In this document: positions 33,350 to 44,263 of the stretch, in pieces
Layout of the letters: the number at the start of each line of letters is the position of its first letter
Numbering within the stretch: the first letter of the stretch is position 1
Source: Paralithodes platypus
Taxonomy: Eukaryota > Arthropoda > Malacostraca > Decapoda > Lithodidae
DNA length: 64,000 nucleotides
Assembly: GCA_032716605.1 (NCBI GenBank)
Contig: CM064501.1
Span: 20,688,687 to 20,752,686, forward strand
Direction of reading: 5' to 3'
Position numbers and translations under genes: made by a program
The notes under the pieces: model-generated
What the model was told of the DNA's origin: nothing
Database searches by the model: none
Seen by the model: the letters and a program-made list of their open reading frames with translations, nothing else

Positions 33350-33790
33350 AGATTATGTTATGAGTCAATACACTGGACTCTAACTTTGTTTACTATCGTC
33401 TTGCGCACTGATGGGAATTGAATACTGTATAGTCAATATTAGAGACTTATTTTGTATTCATAGTTGGAATTTTATCAGAGTCAATATGGGACTGTAACTT
33501 ATTATTGTCACTTGGCGCACTAGTGAGAATTAGGCAGAGTCAATTTATGGGACTCTAACTTTACACACATAATGTAAATAGAATTTTGGACGGAGTCAAT
33601 TTGGAACTTTTAACTTTTGACTATCACTTGGTGCACTATTGAGAATTGCGTAGAGTCGATTGCTAGGGACTCTAACTATGCACACATATAAGTAATTTTG
33701 GTAGAGTCAATATGGAACTCTAACTTTGTACCATCACCTTGCGCACTGGAGAGGATTTAACAGAGTCGTTTTGTGGGACTCTAATTTATT
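33350..33790. repeat. Repeated AGAGTC...GACTCT units in the C LTR
   Basis: About five imperfect units of 80-100 bp each contain the inverted pair AGAGTC(A/G)AT...GACTCTAAC, then TTGCGCACT or TGGCGCACT and GAGAATT. Similar units occur in the D LTR at 62690-63015. The short inverted arms could form small hairpins or bind a dimeric protein. The function is not known. Confidence 0.75.
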
Positions 33791-35292
33791 ATAATTATCT
33801 CGTCACTAGTATCAACGTCGTCTTCAGTTTTCATATAATAACTCCAGTAGTAGGCACTTGGAATTAATGAGTTTTCAAGGGGGGGGGGGGGGGGGCAGCT
33901 TATCATATTCTGAGTCTCTGTTGGGCCGTCCAGGTTGGCATGTCGTATGAAGTAGTAGTTACAGATGGATTAGTGAAAGTGGGGTCTTAAATGCGGCTCC
34001 GTAAATATATAAATATATTTGGGCACCTCATCGGACTAACGCGAGTATATATAGCATAAAGCTTAGGGATACTCGACTATCCTGACCTTTATATTAATTG
34101 TTGATGAAGTTCTGTTCAGGTACTCTTGATTTAGGATCTTAAATATAGTGCTCCAGTTATGACGAGTTGGCACTATATCGGGCTAACGCGAGGAGACAAT
34201 ATGGCTATGACCACTCTTGTCTATTCGACTGCCACTGATCTTTATAAGAGGTTCAAATAACTCGGGACGGTGTTTAAACCTTTTAGTTGTAAAAGTCCAA
34301 TAGTATGCTACAGACTAATACACCAAGGACGTCTTCTTGCAGAGTGCCAGTTACAGTAACTCGCAGGGCCCTGAGCTACACAAGTGGCTTTGGAATGCCA
34401 ACTTCCACTTGGTAGTCTTACTTGAGTGCAGTTTTAATAATATAAGTTTGAAGTGTGGGTATGCCCTCGTACTTCAGCCTTCTATTATTAAAGGTGCAGC
34501 CTATTAAAGACTCAATATTAGTGATGGTATGCTAACTACTAATAACGATCCCTCAATAGGGAAAATACTCCTCAGACCTGTGGGACTCAGTATGCCGATG
34601 GTCACCAACTAAATGGGAGGGTAATATTAGGACTTGGTAAGTTGGAATATTATGCCAACGTTTACTAAACCCTGAAATTGCTTTCCCTGATCAGTTTCTT
34701 CCAGCATAGTGACGACTTAGTCTGATATGTTCAGGGATGGATGTATGGGACCATGAAGGTCACAAGTGCAGTCAGGGTTAATCTGGGGGATTAGGGAGGA
34801 CCCTCTAGAAGCTGGTATGCAAGGATTTTGACCCTTTTGGGTAAGAAGGGCGTAGGTGTTTACTCCTTTGATGAGTGTAGGAGTCCTTTTCATCCTTGCT
34901 GAACACTAGCTTCCTTTTCTGTGTTTGTGATGAACAGTAGGAGATTTTAATGTTCTTTCCGTGGTGTACTAGGGCATCCGGTATTAATAGTGGCAACTCG
35001 GGCTTGTCTGCTGGCGGCTAGTACTGGTGTAGTGTTATTTTCCTTGGTAATTTGACGGACGCTGGGCACACGTGTTGTTTCCTTGTGCATGTGTTTCCGG
35101 GTTACTATTTCCTCCTTTTCTCCTGTCTTTGGACTTCTCTTTCTCTCTTGCTTTGTTGTTGGTTAATTCTTGCATGGAAGTTTGGGAATACGGGGCATGT
35201 TGAAGATCGTTATATTTCTGGCTTCTTTATGTTCTCCTTCCATTGGTTTTGTTTTTGTTTCCCACAGCTCGGTACGCTTTCTTCGTTGTCCC

Positions 35293-35888
35293 CCATTTTG
35301 CTGTTGTTGTTGTTGTTGTTCCCTAAGCTGCCTGGCCGAACAGCCCCGAGTCCTTAAGGAAGGCCATGGCCACGGTCGGGCTTTCCCACAGAGCTCTCAA
35401 ATAGTGTAAATTGTGTTGTTGGAGTAAGTGGTTGTGTGAAATGCAGTCTTCTATGATGTGTTTTATGGTATGGGGTGCTGTGCTACAACCCGGGCAGGCG
35501 TCGACGACGGAGTCATCCAGTCTCTTCTGATAGCTCAGAAGAGCTGGATGGTGTCCGCATCTCAGCCTGGCCAGGTGGACTCTGTCCTCGCGAGGAAGGG
35601 AGGATTCAGAAGGATGGATTTCGGGAGGTCGTGCTTGCAGCTGCGTGTTGTCTATGAGTGAGTGGATGGAACGGCGAGTGATATGAGTATGGATGTGCTT
35701 CCGGAAGTTGGTTTGGGGTGGGCAGGGAGGGAGAGAAGACAGTATTTGTGTGTGATAGCATGTGCTGGGTGTTGTTTTGATATTTCTTGGTGTCTGTGGG
35801 TGTGTTGCCATGCAGTGTAGTGGGTGGTGTTGATTCGTGGAGGCTTCTGCCAGGAATTGAGTGCCTCTCAATTTTGCCATTTTGCTGT
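35293..35888 (-). mobile_element. 5'-truncated LINE with 12-bp target duplication
   Basis: A ~570-bp fragment lies between two copies of CCATTTTGCTGT (35293-35304 and 35877-35888). At its 3' side, on the minus strand, is a short (CAA)n tail. The pre-insertion sequence is confirmed by a diverged repeat of the same LTR segment at about 36128-36180 (CTAATTTTGCTGTCTTCG). It encodes only the end of ORF2. Confidence 0.88.
35323..35876 (-). pseudogene. LINE ORF2 C-terminal zinc-cluster fragment
   Basis: The frame reads SLPREDRVHLARLRCGHHP, then DACPGCSTAPHTIKHIIEDC and LRALWESPTVAMAFLKDSGLF. The C-x2-C...H...C cluster with the preceding LPR..R..LA.LR.G.H.. motif is the C-terminal region of jockey/R1-type non-LTR elements, downstream of RT. 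The frame itself is intact for over 550 bp, so the insertion is fairly recent. No start or catalytic domain is present because of 5' truncation. Confidence 0.85.
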
Positions 35889-36137
35889 CTTCCTTGTTGG
35901 TCGCCATTTTGCTGTCTTGCTGGTTTCCTTGTGTGTAGGCCTATATTCCGTGGTTGACCTTTCTTCTTGTTTTCCCGTCTTCTGGTTCTTCTTCTTCTCT
36001 TGTTCTATGGATCGTTGATTATGGTGAGGCACTTTTGGAATATGGAACAGGTTAGTTATTTTGAGGTGTAAGGCTTGTTCTCTTTTCTTTTGTTTTTCTT
36101 CCGTTTCCCCTGGGCTGGTACGTTTTCTTTGATGTCC

Positions 36138-37036
36138 CTAATTTTGCTGTCTTCGTCGGTGGTCGCCATTTTCCTGTCTTGTTCTCCTTTCTTTTTGAGC
36201 TTCTCTTTCCTCTTTTTCTTGCTGTTGTATGGAAGTATATCCTTGTGTGTGTCCGGACATCTTCTTTTGTTGGTGTGTGGAGGTCTGCTTATTTTTGGCT
36301 ATTTCACTTCCCTCCCCAATATCGTAGGCACCGTCTGGTGCCCTAAGCGGGAAAATAAAATAATTTTCTTGCTGGGTTAAGCTGGGTAGCGAATGTAGAT
36401 ATTTCCACCAGTTGATAGAGCGTTGGTCCGGGGTTTTGAGAGGGTTGATGGTTATTGTCAGAAAAGATGGTGCATTCTCAATAATGGCGGCTGTTATGGC
36501 TTCCTCGATGAACCGGATTCTGCAGAAGATTTTCTGATCCGTGGACCATTTAACTCGTTTTACGTAGGGAGTAGAGTTCGTCATGGTGGTGGTAAGAGGT
36601 AGGTGACGGCTGGAGGAGGTAGTTGTTGTTGCTGCTCTGGTGGTGTGAGGGTAAGTGATGACCCGGTCATTGACCTGAGGGGTTTTATTGACAGATGCGG
36701 GTGCAAAAGTACTAGGGCTTATCTTCTTGTCAAAAATGTGTTGAGTAGGGCAAACATCTGTGTTAGTTGTGGAAGGGATCCTTAGAGTTTTAGACATGTG
36801 TGTGTGTGTTATGCGTTTTGTTCTGGTGGCAGAGGAAGGAAAAAAGTTTGATGTATGTCTTGTGAAAAGAATTGGGGAAAATCGTTGCACCAATAAAGAT
36901 GGTAATAAGAGGAAAAATAAGTGATAATTGAAGGGGGGGGGGGGGGAAGGAAGGGATATTGACACATGTGGATAAGTGATATGAGGTATGGGGAAAAAAT
37001 TATAAAAACAAAAAATGTAAGTGCTTCTGGGGCCTT
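36138..37036 (-). pseudogene. Element C ORF3 fragment
   Basis: This homologue of A ORF3 has TPYVKRVKWSTDQ, CRIRFIEEA, TAAII, TPDQRSINWWKYLHSLP and FIFPLRAPDG. The frame runs on as a Lys/Arg/Gln-rich tail across the polypurine tract and 168 bp into the LTR (36306 to 36138). Upstream, the N-terminal part is low complexity and ends at the TTAA element at 37037. Gag and pol are absent, so element C is a 3' end only. The conserved core is the clearest evidence that ORF3 is a real protein domain. Confidence 0.75.
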
Positions 37037-37908
37037 TTAACCCTTTGGCTGCGGCTATGTTTGGGATATTTAGGGCATATTCAGGCGCTCCTGTATGATA
37101 AATCAAGCATCTGCATTAAATGAAGTGTATTCTGCCGAAAACTAGGCGAAAATAGCTTCAAAATGACACCAGAACGGACCGTGTATGTGGTCTGCTTCAC
37201 CCGCAGTGGTGCCAGTGAAACGCGGGAACCCCGCTATTATGTAACACTCGCTCGCTTGGCTACACTGGTGAGAGAGACAGAGAGAGACTCGCCCGAGACA
37301 CAGCTTAGATCAGCGAGCCGCTCGGTGCTCTGAGGGTCGGAGGTGGGCCCCTCACGCTCCCACCCACTGACACTCAATTTTTACGTTTTTTACAGGCTTT
37401 TAACCCGTGGAGCCCCGGCTAGTTTTGTAATGTTTGTTCACCAGAGCCCGGCTGGTTTTCAAAAAATGGTTTTATTCCAGAAACAATAGCGAATGGGTTA
37501 GGAATGAAGGAAAAACCACGAAAAACCACTCAAAAAGCTTAAAAAATGGTCCTACAGAGCCCCCGAAAATGTATTTTACAAGAGTAAAAAATTGAAGGCA
37601 ATTACCCCAAAAAACCAGGTTATTGCGCGCTCACGCGCACGCACGTGGATTTTGAGAGTTTTCAACCATCGGCACGGTTGCGTGGGATACGTACACAGTT
37701 CCCATACAAATCTGAGCCCTCTTGAGTGGCTACACCTGAGGTTACGGTCGGCGCAATTAGGGTGACGCGTCAGGCGCGTCTCTGGGGCTGTGCGTTACAT
37801 ACATCGCCGACGCGTCAGATGCGTCGCTGGGGCTGTACGGGTTAAAGCCTGGAAATTGCTGTAAGTTGCCAAAACATTCTAGAACGTCACCCGCAGTGAA
37901 AAGGTTAA
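37037..37908. mobile_element. TTAA-flanked MITE, family 3, carrying a nested MITE
   Basis: The outer element lies between TTAA copies at 37037-37040 and 37905-37908. Its termini CCCTTTGGCTGCGG and (reverse complement) CCTTTTCACTGCGGG form imperfect inverted repeats. About 420 bp belong to the outer element and the rest is the nested family 1 copy. No coding capacity was found. Confidence 0.8.
37400..37845. mobile_element. TTAA-flanked MITE, family 1, nested copy
   Basis: Exactly 438 bp between TTAA copies, reverse complementary to the copy at 7703-8148, with ends CCCGTGGAGCCCCGG and CCCGTACAGCCCCAGCG. Removing it leaves AGGCTTTTAAAGCCT, a palindromic target centred on TTAA. Confidence 0.93.
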
Positions 37909-37933
37909 AACAAATTTGTTTAGGCCTTCCCTC

Positions 37934-38169
37934 TTAACCCTCTCACATTCTTGACGCAATTTTGAGCCTACTAGGGATACTTAAAAGCCTTTGTTACCAT
38001 CAGGGGTATTTAGAAACCTTTAGTTTAGTTACTTCAACCTCTGCAGTTGTCTTTGAGTTAGCTGTGGGCAGGAAACTAATTTTGGAGAGGTAAATATAAG
38101 AGTGAGAGAACTCTCTTTATTATTTGCTAATCTGGCAACCTCTGCATCATAAAAACGTGAAAGGGTTAA
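37934..38169. mobile_element. TTAA-flanked MITE, family 4 (228 bp)
   Basis: TTAA at both ends, termini CCCTCTCACATTCTTG and (reverse complement) CCCTTTCACGTTTTTA. It lies immediately beside the end of the BEL/Pao-like frame. No empty site is available in this window. Confidence 0.7.
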
Positions 38170-38803
38170 GAGCTTTGCCGCCGTCGCCCAGTAAAACCTC
38201 TCAAGAGCTTTCTCGCCATTCCTGGGTTCAGATCCAACGCAAAACCCTTAAGTTTACCCAACAAGTATGAAAGTTTATTTTCCGCAGAAATATCTGATCT
38301 GTCCTGAACTAAACCCTTATACTTATCCCAAAAGGTATTCCAATCAGATTGCTCATCAAATTCAGGTAAGGTTATAGGTCTTAACTTAAAGCTTTGTTGT
38401 CCCAGAGCTGCAGTACCAGTACTGGTACCATTACTCCCTGTCTCGGTAACTGTCTCGGTCACCAATGATTCGAACATGGCTAGTTGAAACTATCATCTGC
38501 ATAGGCCTGATTTATTTCATCAAACTTTTCAGACTGCTCATGCTTAATGTAAAAATCCTTCAATTTATTTAAAGATTCTTCATAATTAGCCCACTGGATT
38601 TTAAGATCCTGGGTTTGAGACAGCTCCCTTGGACAGGGTTCACATGTTTTTACCTCCTGGCAGTTATTTAATGCTTTAGTTACCCAGTCTAATTTCTCCC
38701 CCATAGATTTTCTCAAGAGTTCATCAGTCATTTTGGAAAATGGGTAATTATTTTCAAAACAATTATAAATGTTTATACTGAAGACTAAATTTTCAACAAT
38801 CAA
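38170..38803 (-). pseudogene. BEL/Pao-like Gag remnant
   Basis: Two minus-strand segments are separated by a stop near 38480. The upstream one starts MTDELLRKSMGEKLDWV, with a helical Glu/Lys-rich stretch. The downstream one has LRPITLPEFDEQSDWNTFWD followed by KLSYLLGKLKGFA, matching the DUF1759-type region of BEL/Pao polyproteins (PxFxG...W..FW..F......K..YL...L.G.A). Only ~200 residues remain, cut at the TTAA element on the left. LTRs and other pol parts were not found. Confidence 0.6.
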
Positions 38804-39439
38804 ATTTACATTTATATATAACTCATATTTAATTTAGCTGTTAATGTTTAGCATTATACCCGTACCAATACTTGCTACAAATTTAATTCAGACGAAACAT
38901 TTGTTGAAAAATAATTTAGTCCCCATTATTAATACACAAGACAAAAATTAGGTTTTAGTTATTTATTAATTTATTATCCCAGATGTTCGTGGGAACCCGT
39001 GGTAGTACCATTTTTCTAACGGGGAGGGAACATATTTAATATTTATTAAATTTTGTATTATGCTCCGTCCCGAGCATTTAGGTGGTCTACCTGATCTTTC
39101 AGACACAGGCGACATTAAGGACAGAGACATAAAAAATGGCCTAAATTTGCAAAATTGGGAAAGATTTAGGGACTGGAACGAAGCTCAAGCTCCAAGTTTC
39201 TCAAACGCCAGAGAACTCAACGTTATAGACCCTCCTACTTGTCCTCTACCACAGGATTTGAAACGCCAATTTTATCTATCTTATATTCAAGCGTATACCT
39301 CCACTCGATCTCCTATGGCCATTGCCTGATATATCAGCAAATCTTCCCGCTGCTCAACGATGTATTGATGAAAAAGAGCTACCTGCGCGGCTTGACCTCT
39401 TCTGTTCTAGTGGACTCCGTTATGCCTTAGATTGCGGCG
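38804..39439. other. Non-coding sequence with one unrecognised frame
   Basis: AT-rich to 39055. A plus-strand ATG frame at 39060-39329 (89 aa, MLRPEHLGGLPDLSDTGD...) has no motif I recognise and no clear coding signal. The opposite strand may hold the end of the SGNH-like pseudogene, but homology fades past 39440. Confidence 0.35.
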
Positions 39440-39512
39440 ATAGGGTCTTGCTCCAAAATGGAGTCTTATAGCCGCGCAATAGTCTCTGCAATCGTCGATT
39501 CACAGCTTGGTA
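39440..39512 (-). pseudogene. SGNH-hydrolase-like pseudogene, C-terminal part
   Basis: The minus strand reads QAVNRRLQRLLRGYKTPFW directly after the LINE junction, continuing the fold whose N-terminal part is at 55933-56277. The pair share the 4-bp sequence GGTA at the LINE ends (39509-39512 and 55933-55936). Downstream stops appear within about 40 codons. Confidence 0.65.
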
Positions 39513-40186
39513 GATTTTTTTTTTTTTTTTTTTTTTTTTCTATGTGATTGAGGGAGGCAAAAGGCAGAACTGCCTATATAGCGAGTGCCTCCCCCATAGT
39601 TGAAAGAGTGACAGGACCAAAATCAAGGGACGTTCGAGCCAAAATGCCTGGACACACGGAGCTTGAAGCAATTTAAATCATAGGAAGAGGGAAAGACTGA
39701 TTCTGGGAGAGAGTTCCAGAGCTCAGCTGTTGAGTAGAAGAAAGACTGAGAGTAATGTTTCACTCTCGGGTTGGAGAGTTGCACAGAGTAGGGGTGGAAT
39801 TGAGTTGCAAGACGGGTACCACGTGCCCTACGTAAAGGAGGTAGTATATACACTGGGAAAGCTCTGAGGAACACTGATTATTATAGTAGCGATAGAACAG
39901 CGAGAGAGATGTAACATTGCGGCAGAGAGAGAGAGATTGCAGAGGTTGGTGAGTGGACGGGAGTTAATGATACGAAAGGCCTTCCTTTCAACTTTGTCTA
40001 GGAGAGCGGTGTGAGAGGAACCTCCCCACACATGTGAACAATATTCAATACAAGGACGCACTATGCCCCTGTACAGAGCAAGAAGCTGTGCAGGGGAAAA
40101 GAACCCCCTAAGGCGGTTAAGGTTTTCTCTGCCCCAATTGGAGATAGTATTTAGATCAGAATTTAAGAATTCTATTGCTTCATTAC
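39513..40186 (-). pseudogene. LINE 3' half (split by element E)
   Basis: A 25-T run at 39515-39539 is the poly(A) tail of a minus-strand LINE. Upstream frames encode IVRPCIEYCSHVWGGSS, a diverged middle, then NPRVKHYSQSFFYSTAELWNSLPESVF and SYDLNCFKLRVSRHF, the RT thumb and C-terminus of a jockey-like family common in decapods. At 40186 the frame ends at the ATTAC duplication of element E. It resumes at 55467 in the matching phase. Confidence 0.9.
40182..40186. other. Target-site duplication of element E, left copy
   Basis: ATTAC precedes the LTR start TGTTATGCC. The partner is at 55467-55471. The five bases belong to the LINE coding frame. Confidence 0.95.
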
Positions 40187-43100
40187 TGTTATGCCCTGTT
40201 TTTCTACAGGATTAACTTGGGTAATGTGAGTTCTAACTGACTGGGTATATAAGGCTGCATGCACAATACAAGGTATGAGGAATAGAGAACACAAAATAAA
40301 CACACGGTAACAAGACACACGATCACGTTTATTTAAGAAGGTTAATTGGGAGCATAAGAAAGTATGAATACTCGTACAAGACAAATGATAGAAATGAACC
40401 GCTAGCATTAGTGGATCTGGATGGAGCCTAGTCTCCCACTTCCAACGTTCAGGTATACTCTTCTGATCACTTGTTTGGTTCGCAAGTTTATATACTGGAA
40501 GACCTCAATGTTACTTATGGATTCAATTTCACTAATTAGATTTATTACTGACAGGTTTGGTGCACAAGTAGTAGTTCACAGACTAGAATTAGACACACGT
40601 ATGTTTTAGAGCACAGGAATTCTAGTAACCTCAGGGGGGTACTGATCTAAGTTTTATATTCTTATGGCAGAAATATGTAGAACACAAATCAGTGGGCGAA
40701 CGTTAGATATCACTAGGGTTTTACTTCTATGTAATAATATCTGGATAAAGGTAATTACGAGAGTTAATGTCGCCTGTTAATTAATAAACACTGATACGCT
40801 TAGCACTTCCCAACTGGAATGGTTATATATGAATTACACTGGGCAAAGATATAGCCACTTCATAGAAAGATTAATAAGTGAATTTCTAATTAGTACTGTA
40901 ACACGTTAGTACTAATAAAGTGAATCTTGGGTAGTGTTTGGTTGGTCTAGTTCTGGTTATCTTGCGTCCGTGATGTTGGGGGCTAACGACTGGTTCCGCG
41001 GCCATCCAGGTGGTCCATATGTAGGAAGTTCTCAAGACGGATCTCTTGGCGATCGTTGTTGGCTACACGCTTATATACCCACTGGTGTGTGTGAAGGCTA
41101 TAAGGTGCACATAGATTTCTTGTACGTGGACAGATGCTTCTATCTCAAATCTGCCACGGAGTCTGCCGGCTCTGGAATCTCAAATCTCAGGAACAACACA
41201 AGAGCAGAGCTAGAGGTCAACTTAAGGGGGCCAGCCACTGGTTGGTGTCTATCTTTCAACTGATTTTACTGGGGGCGGGGGCTGGGTTTATAGGCTCGGT
41301 TTTGGACCCTGTAGGCCATAGGGATCTCGAGTCTTATGGAATTATTTGAGCTCTCAATAGATACGGGGACTCGGTAAGGTGGTGAGTACTGTTGTGGCAC
41401 ATGGCTATATTGAGCCTTCATAATGTGATATAACTGAGCCTTAGTAAGAGGTACTATTTTGGCTATATTGGAAGTATTTAGGGGAGGGATCTACTTTGCG
41501 AGGAGGACTGGGCCAGCTGTGATAGGAGCGTCTCTCTTATATATTACTCAGTCTTCATTCTATGGTATAGCTGAGGTGCTAATTTGATTATCCGAGTATG
41601 CAAAAAAGGTGAATGGGTTATTGTGGGTTAATAGAGGTTAGTAAAGGGGTTAATCATGCATGGTTAGTTCATTGATAGGAAGAATTCCTGTGCTACCTGG
41701 CAATGACCCGGAAGTCAAAACAGGGGTCAGGTATACCTCCGCAGGGGTGGGGGTCTCCCTCCTCGGGTGGGTAAAAAGGGGTAGCTGTCGCGCCCTCTCT
41801 CTGGGATGGTCGTCCGGCGGCTGTGGCTAGGGGCTTGCCATATCACAAGTGTTTGTAATAACCCTCTGTTTATGAGACAGATGTGGGTGTTCTTAATACC
41901 AAAACCGAAGGTGCCTTGAGTAGCTGGTTTAATCAGTTGGTTGTTAATTGTATGGCTTGCTGGATGTGGTGGAGACTGGGTTGCTAACTCTGCCACATTT
42001 ATCTGGAAGTATGGCAATAGAAGTTAGTCACTGGCGAGGCGGCTAGCCTCGCACTGCCGATCATTGGGTGCAGGGTTGTGAATGGGTTGTGAGGGAATAG
42101 ATGGCATGCAAAGGGTTAGTAAAGTTCTAATGTTGTTCCGGCCTACTAAGGGAAGGTAGGCTGGATAGGAGTATATATATAAAAGGTTGGAGAGCGTTAG
42201 CAACGGAAAAATCAAGGATCTTCAAGAGGTATGAGGGAGAGGCTAGGTCGGAAAAGAGTCGAGGAGCGCGGGGTGTTAATGAGAGGGAGAGAGTTCAGGG
42301 GGCTACGTGGAAGTTTGACCCTAAGGTCTCCGGGTGTGGGGGTGGCATTAGGCTACAGTTGATATTGGAGTTTGGGAGGAAATGACAGTGAAAGTACGTT
42401 AGCCAAATGCTACCGGGGGATGAGCAAATGAGTATATGAGTCTGGAAAAGATAGAATCATGTGGACTGTGGGGCTGTGGGGGAAAAGGAGGTTAACTATA
42501 GGTGTGTGCTTGACTGTGGATAAAGTAGGGAAAAACATGGTGTATTATTACTCGTCAATACGATGGTTATGGATACTGTTACTCTGACACTATTTCTTGC
42601 TGGTCCAGTTGTTCCTGGGAGCTGCGTTTTCTATGATATATACACCAAGAAAACGACAGTTCGTAGGGTTAACTTCGGTATTGTTTCGTGGTGAAAGTGG
42701 TCGATACAATGGTAACAGAGGGTTGTATATACAATCCCTGGTTGGGGTAAGAATTAAGTTATAGCATGGTGGCTAACATCTTCAGTCATGGCTGTCTAGG
42801 TCTTACGGGAGTAATGGTTCTATATACACTGGTGTACCCATGGGTATCTTAGTTTCTTATCAATTAGGACATGGGGTTGTTAACATACTACTTCTCGGAT
42901 GGAAGAACATACATAGATTTATGGGGGCGGTTGGTCTTCAGAAACTTAGTCTGGCAAGACAAGGTATTTTAAGGGGTGAACATATTATTTCTCGGATGGG
43001 AGAACATACATAGATTTATGGGGGCGGTTGGTCTTCAGAACTTAGTCTGGCAAGACAAGGTATTTTAAGGGGTGAACATATTACTTCTCGGATGGAAGAA

Positions 43101-43743
43101 CATACATAGATTTATGGCTGTCTGAACTGGTTGGCATTGGCTCAACCTAGGGACAGGGCATGGGTGTTTTAATATGAATGTGTATTCCTGTTCATCATCA
43201 TGTAGGTAGAGTCTGGCGGGTAAGAGGTGTAGGACACGAAGCAAAATGGAGTAGTGTGGACTGTGGATACGAAGGAGGTGATTGGAAGACGTCTAACAAT
43301 TGTGGAAAAGTAAATGGAAGAGATGAACACAATGGCGGATAAAGATAACTAACCTAAGGATTGAATACATAGATTTATGGGGGCGATTGGTCTTCAGAAA
43401 CTTAGTCTGGCAAGACAAGGTATTTTAGGGTATGTTGATATTCATATCCTAACTTAGGGACAGAGCATGGGTGTATTAACTTAAGGTGTATTTATGTTCA
43501 TTCGCATGTAGGTAGATGTGTAGGACACGAGGGTAGTGTATACGTGAGGTGTGGGAAAGGTCAGTATTTTAGAAGGGGTAGGCAGGTGTGGTTTGGAGCT
43601 GCTTAGCCCTGCGGGCTTGGGCCTGTCTGAACTGGTTGGCCCGGTCACCTGGTCCTTTCGTTCTGTGGGCCTTTCTTTCGGGTGTTTCTGTGTGGTGTTC
43701 GCTCGTGGCTTCTGTGGTGGGCCTCTCGTTCTGGGCCATTTTA
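40187..43743 (-). repeat. Element E 3' LTR (left copy), 3557 bp
   Basis: The LTR runs from TGTTATGCCC to ...GGGCCATTTTA on the plus strand, so on the element strand it begins TAAAATG and ends GGGCATAACA. It contains a ~97-bp tandem repeat (42885-43180), dispersed copies of the same unit (43366-43432), and an AT-rich TATATATAAAAGG word at about 42172 on the plus strand, antisense to the element. A TTATATACCC word on the element strand lies about 60 bp from the LTR 3' end and is a candidate TATA box. Confidence 0.95.
42885..43180. repeat. ~97-bp tandem repeat in the E LTR
   Basis: Three units share TTCTCGGATGG, AACATACATAGATTTATGG, TTGGTCTTCAG, CTTAGTCTGGCAAGACAAGG and TATTTTAAGGGGTGAAC, with offsets of 97 and 96 bp. 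The third is partial. A further copy lacking the first segment is at 43366-43432. The same array is present in the 5' LTR, where a TTAA element has entered one unit. Confidence 0.9.
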
Positions 43744-44263
43744 CTTCCCTCTCCTTCATTTTAGCCTCGTCCCCGAGCCTCAAGGGTGAAGTAAAAAGAA
43801 GCATAGTCATGGTTGGTCATTTTGAGGGTATTGAGAAGGTCCCACCAGCAAGAGAGCGAGGGTCAGGTTTCTTTTGCAGGTCTATGTAGACCTGTAGGAA
43901 TGTGCCCTCAGTGTTGTGGAGGGCGGTTGCCCGGGCTTGATGTGGGCGTTGTAGACGGGCTAAGCGTCCTGTGGACGTTTTTACTTTAACCTTTCGTATG
44001 AATGGTTTGTAGTTTTCCCCCGTGGGAGTAGGGACGGGGGCGACGAAGGGTGTGGATTTGTTCATGGTGGAGGTCATGTATCGAGTGAGGTGTGAGGGAC
44101 TGACTGGAGGCCTCTTCAGTGTGGTGAATGGGTTACTAACTGAAGGGGAGGGATTAACTCTTGAAAACGTAGCTGGGGATGAAGGGGGGATATGAGTCTG
44201 GGGTTTTGGGGGTTTTCTTGGGTGGTGTTGTAGGCTGGGGAAATATAGTGAGGCAATGCGCAA
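43481..44263 (-). pseudogene. Element E ORF3
   Basis: The frame starts in Pro/Ser-rich sequence and includes STPFVAPV, KPFIRKVKVK, HNTEGTFLQVYIDLQKKPDPRS. It meets a TGA at about 43814, then continues in the same phase with TMLLFTSPLRLGDEA and a Lys/Pro-rich tail for 260 bp inside the LTR. The position, the end motif (F..PLR..D.A) and the crossing of the polypurine tract match ORF3 of A and C, although the core is more diverged than between A and C. Function unknown. Confidence 0.6.
43744..43762 (-). promoter_or_regulatory. Element E polypurine tract
   Basis: The element strand reads AATGAAGGAGAGGGAAG immediately upstream of the 3' LTR, the expected plus-strand primer site for reverse transcription. 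Equivalent tracts stand next to the A (924-940) and C (36307-36323) LTRs. Confidence 0.8.

Larger units (their letters stand above)
32979..36306 (-). mobile_element. Element C 3' LTR, about 3.3 kb
   Basis: It starts TGTTATAGCGTG and ends CTATTTCA before a polypurine tract (minus-strand GATATTGGGGAGGGAAG). It is homologous to the D LTR at 62282: shared AGTTCTTTCAAGACTGG, GAGGATCTAG.TGGAGCTCAGG-type words, GCTAACGCGAG and GTTCAGGTACTCTTGAT. It is also homologous to the end of the A LTR at 1-923. No primer site is present at the left edge, so this is the 3' LTR of a minus-strand element. It contains AGAGTC/GACTCT repeat units (33350-33790), an 18-G run at 33880, and an inserted LINE (35293-35888). 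Confidence 0.85.
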
